A stretch of DNA of 55,363 nucleotides from Burkholderiales bacterium (lineage in GTDB: Bacteria > Pseudomonadota > Gammaproteobacteria > Burkholderiales > Burkholderiaceae_D). The stretch's first letter is position 1. Each line of letters starts with the position of its first letter. The stretch is from positions 1-55,363 of the forward strand of contig JAPLQC010000017.1 in assembly GCA_026399895.1 (NCBI GenBank). The letters run 5' to 3'. Both the position numbers and the translations under genes were made by a program. Below are positions 17,649 through 25,839 of the stretch, piece by piece. The notes under the pieces are model-generated. The model made no database searches. It worked only from the letters and a program-made list of their open reading frames with translations, and was not told the DNA's origin.

Positions 17649-19250
17649 TTATAGGTCACCGTGTTTCACAACTGACCGACTGCCCAGTACGTCAAGCCAG
17701 CGCATGAACTGCGCCATCCGCAAGGCCAACTCGGTCGGTGATTCCGGTTCTGGCAGGCCCAGCGTGAAATGCTCGAACAGTGAGCGTGTATCGTCATCCA
17801 TCGCGTGCTGTGACGCATGCCAGACCGTCGCGCGGCAGCCAGTGGCGGGCATGCCGGGTTCGGTGCCGATGAAACGGTAGGGCAATTTCTTGCGTTGCCA
17901 TTCTTCGCGGGTCTGTTCGGCTGCTTGCTGCAGCTTCAGCCGGTGGGCGGGTACCGTCAGATGCCATGCATGAGCGGCCGGATACATGTCGTTGTTTTCA
18001 TGTGGGCTAAGCCATCGGATATCCCACTCGTTGACCGTGCATTGCGTGGGCTCCAGCCGCAAGCCCGAACGCATGAAACGTTTGCCCGCTTCGACGCCCT
18101 TACGCGACTTGTCTGGCACCACCGACAGTACCGGTGAGATCCAAGCGTGCCCGAGTGTCGCGCCGACAGTTGGGAAGATCTGCATCGTGCCGAAGCTACT
18201 GCGCCGAGCCAGTACCTCGGCTGCCCGGACAGAGATCGCACTGTCAGTCACGCTCGGCGGCCGTGACAGCACCTGTTCTATCTCTCGCTGCAACAGTGCG
18301 CGCTGCCCAGCGGATAGCGTCATCAGGTCGGCTATTGGTCCGAATAGCTTGTGCACCAGCAACAGCTCGAGCAAGTCGCGCAACAGGCTGGCACCGAGCG
18401 CGCCGTTCTTCGTTTCGGTCAGCACCGCCAGTGCATGAGAATCAACCATCAGCTGACCCCCCTGCCAGGTCACACTGCTGGCAGGCGGAAGCGGATGAGC
18501 GGCCACCGCCCTATCGGTTTTCACCGATGTACCCGTCGCACGTGCGAGCTCGTTCGCTGCGTCGGCCAGCCCGGCCAGTGTGATGCTGCCGCGTGCGTGC
18601 TGGCCGGACAGCGTCGCCAGGAGGTCGCGAGTATGCTGAGCCTGCGCCGGTGTCAGCCGGCATTCGGGAGTAAGTGTGGCCTCGACACGAGAAGCGGTGT
18701 CTATCGCTTCATCGATTGCATAGTACAGATCGTTCGTGAACATCAACGTGCGTTGCCTACAGTGCGGCGGACCATTCGCGAAGCCATGCTCAATCATCAT
18801 GAAATCATCGATGATCGATTCGATGACGACATGATCGAAGCGACTAGCCTTCAGTAGTTGCTGCAACTGACCAAGTTCGCTGGCAGTCAGTTCGGATAGA
18901 TGCATTTGCAGCCGTTTCTGAAAGCAATCCAGGCTATCGGCATCGTCCGGAAATCCGGGGCAGATCGAATTGAGCATCGTCTCCATCGCCTGCATCAATA
19001 GTTCTGGCGGCTTGAGCAGGCCGAGCGTTTCATCGGCCAGACTGGCATGCATCAGATGTCGCAGCGTCTGCGAGGTCTGCCATGCAGCGTCGAAGTAAAA
19101 AGTTGCGACTATAGGCTGCGGCCAGTTCTTTTCGCCATTCCTTGCAGGACGATGACGCATCGTCGGTTGGCGAGCTGAACGGTTATCTACCGGTCTTGCA
19201 TGCGTGACCGTATATGACTTACCTGAAGCGCGAGCGGTTAATCCAAGCAT
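17649..19250 (-). CDS. Unrecognised 533-residue protein, effector-like
   Basis: No family recognised. The ATG at 19250 is preferred because GGGGAG lies seven bases upstream on the minus strand; the frame reaches back to 19340. The first 40 residues are polar and rich in Ser, Thr and Arg (LTARASGKSYTVTHARPV) with no signal peptide, as in many type III-secreted effectors. The middle is largely helical and Leu-rich. A conserved-looking C-terminal region runs from about residue 400, with AHAWHLTVPAHRLK, KLPYRFIGTEPGMPATGCRA and GLPEPESPTELALR. That block looks like a folded enzymatic or binding domain rather than junk. No secretion genes lie in the window. The coding sequence is intact and codon use resembles the host. 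Confidence 0.7.
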   Translation of the reverse strand: MLGLTARASGKSYTVTHARPVDNRSARQPTMRHRPARNGEKNWPQPIVATFYFDAAWQTSQTLRHLMHASLADETLGLLKPPELLMQAMETMLNSICPGFPDDADSLDCFQKRLQMHLSELTASELGQLQQLLKASRFDHVVIESIIDDFMMIEHGFANGPPHCRQRTLMFTNDLYYAIDEAIDTASRVEATLTPECRLTPAQAQHTRDLLATLSGQHARGSITLAGLADAANELARATGTSVKTDRAVAAHPLPPASSVTWQGGQLMVDSHALAVLTETKNGALGASLLRDLLELLLVHKLFGPIADLMTLSAGQRALLQREIEQVLSRPPSVTDSAISVRAAEVLARRSSFGTMQIFPTVGATLGHAWISPVLSVVPDKSRKGVEAGKRFMRSGLRLEPTQCTVNEWDIRWLSPHENNDMYPAAHAWHLTVPAHRLKLQQAAEQTREEWQRKKLPYRFIGTEPGMPATGCRATVWHASQHAMDDDTRSLFEHFTLGLPEPESPTELALRMAQFMRWLDVLGSRSVVKHGDL

Positions 19251-19346
19251 GGTAAGTCTCCCCGTGTTGTTGTTCGAACGATTCATCGATGTCGATGGAC
19301 CGGATGCGGATACTGCACCCGGATGTTCAAGGGAGATCATTTGTGC

Positions 19347-19364
19347 GATTGACGCTCGTCAATC
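19347..19364. promoter_or_regulatory. Inverted repeat upstream of the 17649-19250 gene
   Basis: GATTGACG-CT-CGTCAATC, eight-base arms around two bases, about 97 bases upstream of the preferred start at 19250. It may be an operator for the effector-like gene. It differs from the LiuR-type palindrome and no second copy was seen. Confidence 0.4.
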
Positions 19365-19432
19365 GTCGGTAAAACTTGGGGCGGTCATTGGATTCCTGCA
19401 GGCGTTGACCTAAATCGCCGGCAGAAAATGCG

Positions 19433-20686
19433 CTATTGATAGCTGCGAGCGTCCTCGATCACTTTGCCATCATTTGGCAAGCTGCCAATCGCTTGCAACT
19501 TCACATTGCCACGCAGCTTGGTGACGTCACGAATTGAGGCAATGATGGCATCGAGTTCCGATAGTGCCGCATCCGGATGATCAACCTCGCAGTGCAGGGT
19601 CATTTCGTCATTTGCCATCTCGCCGGAAACGACCAAGCGCGCTTTTCTAATGATGGGGTGGCGTTTAGCGATATCCGCGATTTGCGATGGGTGCACGAAC
19701 ATCGCGCGCACTTTGGTGGTCTGATCGGCGCGCCCCATCCAGCCTTTGATGCGGGTGTTGGTGCGTCCACAAGGTGATGCGCCTGATAGGACAGCAGACA
19801 TATCACCAGTCGCAAAACGAATCAGCGGGTAATCCGGATTGAACGATGTGATCACGATCTCACCAACCTCGCCATCCGCCACTGGATCACCCGTACCCGG
19901 GCGCACGATCTCGAGCAGCAGTGTCTCGTCGAGCAGCATGCCCGGATTGAGATTGCCATCAGTTAGCGTTTCATAGGCGATGTTGCCGATGTCTGCCGAG
20001 CCATAGGTTTGCAGCACGAAGGGCACGCCGTTTTCATTCAGCCATTGTCGCAATGAAGGCGGTAGTGCTTCAGCGCCCACCAAGGCCATTTTTACGGATG
20101 AGATATCGGCGCCCATCTCTTGCGCTTTTTCGATGATGATCTTCAGGAACGAGGGTGTGCCAACGTAAACCTTGGGTTTGAGTAGCTCCATCGCTTGCAC
20201 TTGCATCTCGGTCTGACCGATACCAGCGGGGATTACCGGGCAACCCAGATGCGCCGCACCGCCTTCCACCATCAAGCCGGCAGGGGTGAAGTGATAAGCG
20301 AAGCAGTTTTGAATCAGATCGCCGCTGCGAACGCCGAGTGCATGTAAGGGGCGCGCATAGCGCCACCAGTCACCGCCACGACCTTCGGGATCAAAAATTG
20401 GACCGGGCGACATGAATACCCGCGACAACTGCGCGGTCGGTGTGGTGTTCAGGCCACCGAATGGGGGTGTCGCCTGCTGCAAATCTTTTAGTGCCGATTT
20501 GCGCGTGACAGGTAATTGCGCCAGCGCGGCACGGTTGTTGATATCGCCAGCTGTAACGCCGCGCAGAATTTCTGCCCAACCCGGTGCCTGCATGGCACGC
20601 GTAATCAATGCAGGCAATGCAGACAAGAGCGCTTGCTCGCGTGCGGAAGGGTCGCGCGACTCTAGTGAATCGTAAAGGTCAGCCAT
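19433..20686 (-). CDS. Phenylacetate-CoA ligase-like AMP-forming ligase
   Basis: A 417-residue adenylate-forming enzyme of the PaaK type. The motifs seen are FMSPGPIFDPEGRGGDWW near residue 91, LQTYGSADIGNIAYET near 228, and the hinge/lysine-side region YPLIRFATGDMSAVL near 288. The C-terminal PaaK-type domain is present. The usual Ser/Thr-Gly-rich P-loop is replaced by MSPGPIFDPEG, which occurs in PaaK-like subfamilies. It would activate an aromatic or other carboxylic acid to its CoA ester; the substrate is unknown. GGAG precedes the ATG at 20686. It is the last gene downstream of the ABC importer, 174 bases away, and probably shares substrate with it (inference). Confidence 0.82.
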   Translation of the reverse strand: MADLYDSLESRDPSAREQALLSALPALITRAMQAPGWAEILRGVTAGDINNRAALAQLPVTRKSALKDLQQATPPFGGLNTTPTAQLSRVFMSPGPIFDPEGRGGDWWRYARPLHALGVRSGDLIQNCFAYHFTPAGLMVEGGAAHLGCPVIPAGIGQTEMQVQAMELLKPKVYVGTPSFLKIIIEKAQEMGADISSVKMALVGAEALPPSLRQWLNENGVPFVLQTYGSADIGNIAYETLTDGNLNPGMLLDETLLLEIVRPGTGDPVADGEVGEIVITSFNPDYPLIRFATGDMSAVLSGASPCGRTNTRIKGWMGRADQTTKVRAMFVHPSQIADIAKRHPIIRKARLVVSGEMANDEMTLHCEVDHPDAALSELDAIIASIRDVTKLRGNVKLQAIGSLPNDGKVIEDARSYQ

Positions 20687-20860
20687 GATGTCTCCAAGAT
20701 GCGCGTCGCTGGTACCGCGCGGGTGATTTGCAAGTATGAGGTTGGCCGCTACAACCGCGGCATATCCATCGAGCGCGGAACGCTGCTACAGGGATTCAGC
20801 ACCGGTGTTACAGCGCTACTGCCAACGCAACGCTATCAAAGCGCCGCTAGGGACCTTAAC

Positions 20861-21670
20861 TCAGGCAAGCCAGCGTTTGCGGCGGCGATAAAACTTCATG
20901 TCACGGAAGCTCTTGCGACCGGCGCTTGACATGCCGAGGTAAAACTCTTTCACGTCTTCATTGGCAGCCAAGTCGGCGGCTTCGCCTTCCATCACCACGC
21001 GTCCGTTTTCAAGGATGTAGCCGAAGTCAGCGTAGCGCAGTGCCACCGTCGTATTTTGTTCAGCCAGCAGGAAAGAGACCGCTTCGCGTTTGTTCAGGTC
21101 GCGCACGATCTCGAAAATTTCTTCAACAATTTGTGGCGCCAAGCCCATAGAGGGCTCATCAAGCAAGATCATTGAGGGCTTGGCCATCAGCGCACGACCA
21201 ATCGCGCACATTTGCTGTTCACCACCGGAGGTATAACCGGCTTGTGAGGTGCGACGCTGTTTCAGCCGTGGGAAGTAATGGTAGACCCGCTCGAGTTCTT
21301 CTTTCAGCTGAGTGCGGCCAAGTTTGCGTGTGTAAGCGCCGGTCAATAGATTTTCTTCGATCGTCAAATGACCAAAACAGTGACGGCCCTCCATGACTTG
21401 CGACAAGCCGCGCTTGACCAAGGCATTCGGCGTAAGCTGATCGATGCGCTCACCATTAAATTCAACACTGCCCTTGGTCACATCACCGCGCTCACCGCGC
21501 AGCAGTGTCGAGATGGATTTCAATGTGGTCGATTTGCCGGCACCGTTCGCACCCATCAGCGCGACGATTTTGCCGCGCGGTACGGAGAGCGAGACGCCCT
21601 TCAGCACCAAGATGACATGGTCGTAAATCACCTCGATATTGTTAACGGTGAGGATGGCAGGAGTCGTCAT
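20861..21670 (-). CDS. livF: Branched-chain-type ABC importer ATPase (LivF)
   Basis: A 269-residue ABC ATPase. Walker A is GANGAGKST near residue 39, the signature is TSGGEQQM near 147 and Walker B is ILLDEPSMG near 168. The short form and the sequence MEGRHCFGHLTIEENLLTGA match LivF of hydrophobic amino acid/carboxylate importers. The C-terminus carries an unusual basic tail (FRDMKFYRRRKRWLA). The ATG at 21670 is preferred; the frame continues to 21739 only by reading through the REP-like element at 21707-21735. It works with LivG, LivH, LivM and the binding protein encoded upstream. Confidence 0.93.
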   Translation of the reverse strand: MTTPAILTVNNIEVIYDHVILVLKGVSLSVPRGKIVALMGANGAGKSTTLKSISTLLRGERGDVTKGSVEFNGERIDQLTPNALVKRGLSQVMEGRHCFGHLTIEENLLTGAYTRKLGRTQLKEELERVYHYFPRLKQRRTSQAGYTSGGEQQMCAIGRALMAKPSMILLDEPSMGLAPQIVEEIFEIVRDLNKREAVSFLLAEQNTTVALRYADFGYILENGRVVMEGEAADLAANEDVKEFYLGMSSAGRKSFRDMKFYRRRKRWLA

Positions 21671-21706
21671 GTCATTCGTTATTTTATGTTCAGTGACATC
21701 AGTAGT

Positions 21707-21735
21707 TGGACCCCGGCGCAGGCCGGGGTCCAGTG
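21707..21735. repeat. REP-like palindromic element, copy 3
   Basis: TGGACCCCGGC-GCAG-GCCGGGGTCCA: a perfect 11-bp stem with a four-base loop, followed by GTG as in copy 1 (CCAGTG). It lies between the binding-protein gene and livF. The paired changes from ATCC/GGAT to ACCC/GGGT relative to copy 1 preserve the stem. A hairpin here may stabilise the upstream binding-protein message and lower livF expression. Confidence 0.85.
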
Positions 21736-21743
21736 TCAAGCCA

Positions 21744-23036
21744 TTACTTCATGCAAGCCGGCGTGATGCCTTTTTCTTTAGCGTAAGCGGCTGAAGAGTC
21801 TTCCAGCAGCTTGCGCACCAGCGCCTTGTCACCGCTGATCCAGTTCTTGGAAACAGCAAACCACTTCTTGCCATCCCATTGCACCACTTTCACTGAGCCT
21901 GAGCCCTCGTGATCATTACAAGAGGTTTTGATGGGCGGGAAAACATCTTCAATGCCCAGCTCTTTTTGGCGCGCACGATCCACATTCAGATTCTCAAGGC
22001 CCCAGCGCATTTGCTCACCATTGATTGCCTTGCCCTTGCCATACTTTGCTTGGGCATTACGCATGGCTTCGACCATCAGTACGCTCGCGACCAGGCCGCG
22101 CACGTACATGATGTTGCCAACGCGGTCGAGTTCTTTCAGGCTACCTTTGCCGTTCTTATAGAGCTTGGTCTGGATTTCTTCGAGCAAGGGAAAATCGCCT
22201 GGCGTCGTGAAGCTCATGGTTTGGAAGCCTTTTGCCGCATCGCCAGCGGGTTCGGTATCTTCCTCCGAGCCAGCCCACCATACGCCAATCATCTTCTCGC
22301 GTGGGAAGCCATTGCGCTGCGCAGTTTTTAAGCCGACTGCGCTCATCACGCCGAAGGTCCACATGATCACGTAGTCAGGGTTAGCTTGACGAATCTGCAG
22401 CCATTGCGACTGCTGCTCATTGCCCGGTGGTGTGATTGGTATCTTCACCAATTCGAAACCCCACTTGGCGGCTTCGGCTTCAAGTACCGGCAGCGGCTCT
22501 TTGCCATAAGCAGAGTCGTGGTAAAGGTGCACGATCTTCTTGCCTTTGAGCTTGTCCATGCCGCCGGCCTTCTCGCCGAGGTACACCACCATTGAAGCGG
22601 CCTGATTCCAGTAATTGGTGATCAGTGGGAACACCCATGGGAATACCTTGCCGTTCGCTGCATCCGAGCGGCCATAGCCGAGGGTTGTCATCGGGATCTT
22701 GTCTTTGCTGACCCGATCCAAAATGCCGTAAGCAATACCAGTCGACAGCGGCTCAACGACGGCGGCTTTTCCCTTCAAGCGCTCGTAGCACTCGACGCCG
22801 CGCGACGGGTTGTACTCCGTCTCGCACTCTTCCCACACCAGCTTTACACCATTGATGCCACCGCTCGAGTTCACCAGCGTCATATAGTCGATCATGGCGC
22901 CGTAAAACGAGGTGCCGTTCGAGCCATACGGGCCGACACGATACGACAGCAGCGGCACGTACTGTTCCTGCGCCCACGCGAAACTGCTGGCGCTGAGTAG
23001 CGCAGCGCTCAGCAACAAGGATTTAATCAACTTCAT
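21744..23036 (-). CDS. ABC importer periplasmic substrate-binding protein
   Basis: A 430-residue periplasmic binding protein of the Leu/Ile/Val-binding family. The signal peptide is KLIKSLLLSAALLSASSFAWA with cleavage after AWA, near residue 22. The mature part has LLSYRVGPYGSNGTSFYGAM and the lobe pattern of PBP fold I. It is larger than amino-acid LivK/LivJ (about 370) and resembles binding proteins of importers next to CoA ligases, so the ligand may be an aromatic or aliphatic carboxylate rather than leucine (inference). AGGAG precedes the ATG at 23036. Confidence 0.9.
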   Translation of the reverse strand: MKLIKSLLLSAALLSASSFAWAQEQYVPLLSYRVGPYGSNGTSFYGAMIDYMTLVNSSGGINGVKLVWEECETEYNPSRGVECYERLKGKAAVVEPLSTGIAYGILDRVSKDKIPMTTLGYGRSDAANGKVFPWVFPLITNYWNQAASMVVYLGEKAGGMDKLKGKKIVHLYHDSAYGKEPLPVLEAEAAKWGFELVKIPITPPGNEQQSQWLQIRQANPDYVIMWTFGVMSAVGLKTAQRNGFPREKMIGVWWAGSEEDTEPAGDAAKGFQTMSFTTPGDFPLLEEIQTKLYKNGKGSLKELDRVGNIMYVRGLVASVLMVEAMRNAQAKYGKGKAINGEQMRWGLENLNVDRARQKELGIEDVFPPIKTSCNDHEGSGSVKVVQWDGKKWFAVSKNWISGDKALVRKLLEDSSAAYAKEKGITPACMK

Positions 23037-23065
23037 ATCGTGCTCCTAGTTGAACGGAAAAACCA

Positions 23066-24124
23066 TTAATGTGGGAAAGGCCATAGACGAAGTTTTTCTT
23101 TGCCGATTTGCCATAACCGAGCCAGCCCGTGTGGCTCAACGATCAAGAAGAAAATAATCAGCGCACCGAACATCATCAGCTCAACGTTCGAGGCAACCGC
23201 CGTCGAAATCTGGAGCGCATGCGCTAGCTGGTTCAGCGCGATCGGTAGCAGTACGATGAATCCAGCGCCCAGAAAGGAACCAAGTATCGAGCCCAGGCCG
23301 CCAATCACGACCATGAACAGAATTCGAAATGACAGATCCAGACTGTAAGCCTCAGGCTCTACCGTGCCAAGGTAGGCATAGGCATACAGTGCGCCCGCTA
23401 CACCACAGAAAAATGAGCTGACGGCAAACGCGAGTAGTTTGGTGTGCAGCTGCCGAATGCCGATGACTTCTGCCGCAACATCCATGTCACGGATCGCCAT
23501 CCAGCAGCGTCCCACATTAGAGCGCACCATGTTTTTCGCGGCCAAGGCCAGCACGCTGACGACGCCAAGTACTAGCAGATATTTTGAGGCCGGAGTATCG
23601 AAGTGATAGCCTAGGATCTCGATCTGCTGTGCAGTAATAACGCCGGAAGACGAGTAATTAGTGAACCAGCGAATCTTGGTCAACGCCCAAACCACAAAGA
23701 ATTGCGTTGCCAGTGTCGAGGCTGCCAGATAAAAACCACGCACGCGCAGGGATGGTAAGCCGAACACGATGCCCACCATCGCAGCGCACAGCCCGCCCAG
23801 AATAAACGCCACTAAAATTGGCATGCCCGGCACGCGTAGTACGAAGTTATAGGCGCTGAATGCGCCCACGGCCATGAATGCTGCAGAACCAAGTGAGACC
23901 TGACCTGCGTAGCCCATCAGAATATTTTGTCCGAGGGCTGCCAGCGAAAAAATTAGGAAGGGCACGAGAATCGCCGACAGCAGGTAGGGCGTTGCGAATT
24001 GTGGCACCAGCACGAAAGCGATCGCCAGTAACAGCATAATGCCAATTCTGTCTTGACGAATCGGGAAGATCTGGCCGTCGGCGGCGTAGCTGCTCTTGAA
24101 TTGTCCGGCTTCTCTGTACAGCAT
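23066..24124 (-). CDS. livM: Branched-chain-type ABC importer permease (LivM)
   Basis: A 352-residue inner-membrane permease with about ten hydrophobic segments. The LivM hallmark GYAGQVSLGSAAFMAVGAFS is near residue 70, and the ATPase-contact loop DMDVAAEVIGIRQLHTKLLA lies near residue 204. It has a short extra N-terminal polar segment (EAGQFKSSYAADGQI). It forms the transmembrane dimer with LivH. The gene is 29 bases before the binding-protein gene. Confidence 0.93.
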   Translation of the reverse strand: MLYREAGQFKSSYAADGQIFPIRQDRIGIMLLLAIAFVLVPQFATPYLLSAILVPFLIFSLAALGQNILMGYAGQVSLGSAAFMAVGAFSAYNFVLRVPGMPILVAFILGGLCAAMVGIVFGLPSLRVRGFYLAASTLATQFFVVWALTKIRWFTNYSSSGVITAQQIEILGYHFDTPASKYLLVLGVVSVLALAAKNMVRSNVGRCWMAIRDMDVAAEVIGIRQLHTKLLAFAVSSFFCGVAGALYAYAYLGTVEPEAYSLDLSFRILFMVVIGGLGSILGSFLGAGFIVLLPIALNQLAHALQISTAVASNVELMMFGALIIFFLIVEPHGLARLWQIGKEKLRLWPFPH

Positions 24125-24142
24125 AGGTTTTCCGTTTTTCTC

Positions 24143-25042
24143 TTACACGCGGCGAATAATTTTTTCGCCAAACAATCCCTCGGGTCGCACCAGCAAAAAC
24201 AGCAGCGCCAGTACATACGGGAACCAGCCCTCGATACCGCCACCGACGAAAGGCCCGATGTAAACCTCGGCCAATTTTTCTGACGCGCCAATGATCAAGC
24301 CGCCGATGATCGCGCCAGGTATCGACGTAAAACCACCGAGAATCAGTACGGGTAAGGCCTTGAGCGCCACAAAGGTGAGAGAAAACTGCACACCATTACG
24401 CGCGCCCCACAACATGCCCGCCACCAGCGCAACAAAGCCGGCCACACCCCACACAATCCCCCAGATTTGTTGCAGCGGGATGCCTACTGCGAGCGCTGCT
24501 TGATGATCATCAGCCACGGCACGCAGCGCGCGCCCGACGGAGGTGCGCGAGAAGAACAGCGCCAGTGCGGTGACCAGAAGCGCGCAGATCGCGGCCGAGG
24601 TCACGTCAAATTTCGAAACCAGGATATTGAAGTTATTCATCAGGCTTTCGATGGGAACATCTTCAATGCCCAGATCCAGCCGTTTCACTTCGGCGCCCCA
24701 CATTAGCTGCGCCAGTCCCTCGATGAAAAATGACAGGCCAATCGTCGCCATGAACAAGGAGATTTCCGATTGGTTGACCAGCGGCCGCAGCACGGCGCGT
24801 TCAATCGCTAGCGCCAGCACCCACATGACTACCATCGTGGCGATGATGGCGACCCACAGCGGCCAACCAAATTCTGTCAGTGAGACACAGGTCAGTGCGC
24901 CGAAGAACAGCATCGAGCCCTGCGCAAAATTGAATACACCAGAGGCTTTATAGATCAACACATAGCCAAGCGCGACCAGCGCGTACATGACGCCGGACAG
25001 CAAGCCGCCGATCAAGACTTCGAAGAAGAAGTTAATGTTCAA
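24143..25042 (-). CDS. livH: Branched-chain-type ABC importer permease (LivH)
   Basis: A 299-residue inner-membrane permease. LivH motifs are GLLSGVMYALVALGYVLIYK near residue 13, FNFAQGSMLFFGA at about 37, and VGRALRAVADDHQAALAVGI near 168 as the ATPase-contact loop. It overlaps livG by four bases (ATGA on the minus strand) and is 18 bases before livM. Confidence 0.93.
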   Translation of the reverse strand: MNINFFFEVLIGGLLSGVMYALVALGYVLIYKASGVFNFAQGSMLFFGALTCVSLTEFGWPLWVAIIATMVVMWVLALAIERAVLRPLVNQSEISLFMATIGLSFFIEGLAQLMWGAEVKRLDLGIEDVPIESLMNNFNILVSKFDVTSAAICALLVTALALFFSRTSVGRALRAVADDHQAALAVGIPLQQIWGIVWGVAGFVALVAGMLWGARNGVQFSLTFVALKALPVLILGGFTSIPGAIIGGLIIGASEKLAEVYIGPFVGGGIEGWFPYVLALLFLLVRPEGLFGEKIIRRV

Positions 25043-25839
25043 TGCGCCACTCCCAGATAGGCGTTGATCACGTCTTGATTGCTTCTCACCTCATCTGGTG
25101 TGCCGTCGCCGATTTTCTTGCCGTAGTCGAGCACCACCACGCGATCAGAAATATCCATCACCACGCCCATGTCATGCTCGATCAGCACGATGGTGGTGCC
25201 GAACTGTTCATTGACATCCAGGATGAAGCGGCACATGTCCTGCTTCTCTTCAACGTTCATGCCGGCCATGGGCTCGTCGAGTAGCAGTATCTGCGGTTCA
25301 GCCGCGAGCGCGCGGCCAAGCTCAACCCGTTTTTGTAAGCCATACGGCAAACGCCCTACCGGGGTCTTGCGAATATGCTGAATCTCGAGGAAGTCGATGA
25401 CTTGTTCTACTTTGACCCGGTGCTCAATCTCTTCGCGTTGCGCTGGCCCGGCGTAGAGCGCCTGCAGCAGGAAGTTCGAGCGCATTTTTAGATTGCGGCC
25501 AGTCATGATGTTGTCCAACACCGACATGCCTCGAAACAGCGCAATATTCTGGAAGGTGCGCGCGATACCGCTCTTCGCCGCAGCATAGGTGTTCATGTCG
25601 CGCCGATGCTCACCGCGGTAAATGATCTCGCCTTGCTGCGGACGATAAACACCGTTAATCACATTCAGCATCGAACTTTTGCCAGCGCCATTCGGGCCGA
25701 TGATGGCGCGAATCTCATGCTCGCGCACATCAAAAGAAATATCAGTCAGCGCTCGAACGCCGCCGAACGAAAGCGAGATATTGCGCAGATCGAGAATGAC
25801 CTCGCCGATTTGGCGGCTGCTATTTTGGCTTTGCATCAT
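25039..25839 (-). CDS. livG: Branched-chain-type ABC importer ATPase (LivG)
   Basis: A 266-residue ABC ATPase. Walker A is GPNGAGKSS near residue 49, Walker B is ILLDEPMAGMN near 184 and the H-loop is VLIEHDMGVVMDI. The signature motif is PYGLQKRVELGRAL, a variant typical of LivG. The four-base overlaps with both the CoA ligase upstream and livH downstream make a translationally coupled chain. Confidence 0.93.
   Translation of the reverse strand: MMQSQNSSRQIGEVILDLRNISLSFGGVRALTDISFDVREHEIRAIIGPNGAGKSSMLNVINGVYRPQQGEIIYRGEHRRDMNTYAAAKSGIARTFQNIALFRGMSVLDNIMTGRNLKMRSNFLLQALYAGPAQREEIEHRVKVEQVIDFLEIQHIRKTPVGRLPYGLQKRVELGRALAAEPQILLLDEPMAGMNVEEKQDMCRFILDVNEQFGTTIVLIEHDMGVVMDISDRVVVLDYGKKIGDGTPDEVRSNQDVINAYLGVAH

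Noticed and set aside
17649..18100. Assignment of the unknown protein to the OspF/SpvC phosphothreonine lyase family
   Set aside because: Only the strand layout is similar; the catalytic Lys/His pattern does not align. Mentioned as a hint, not as a call.
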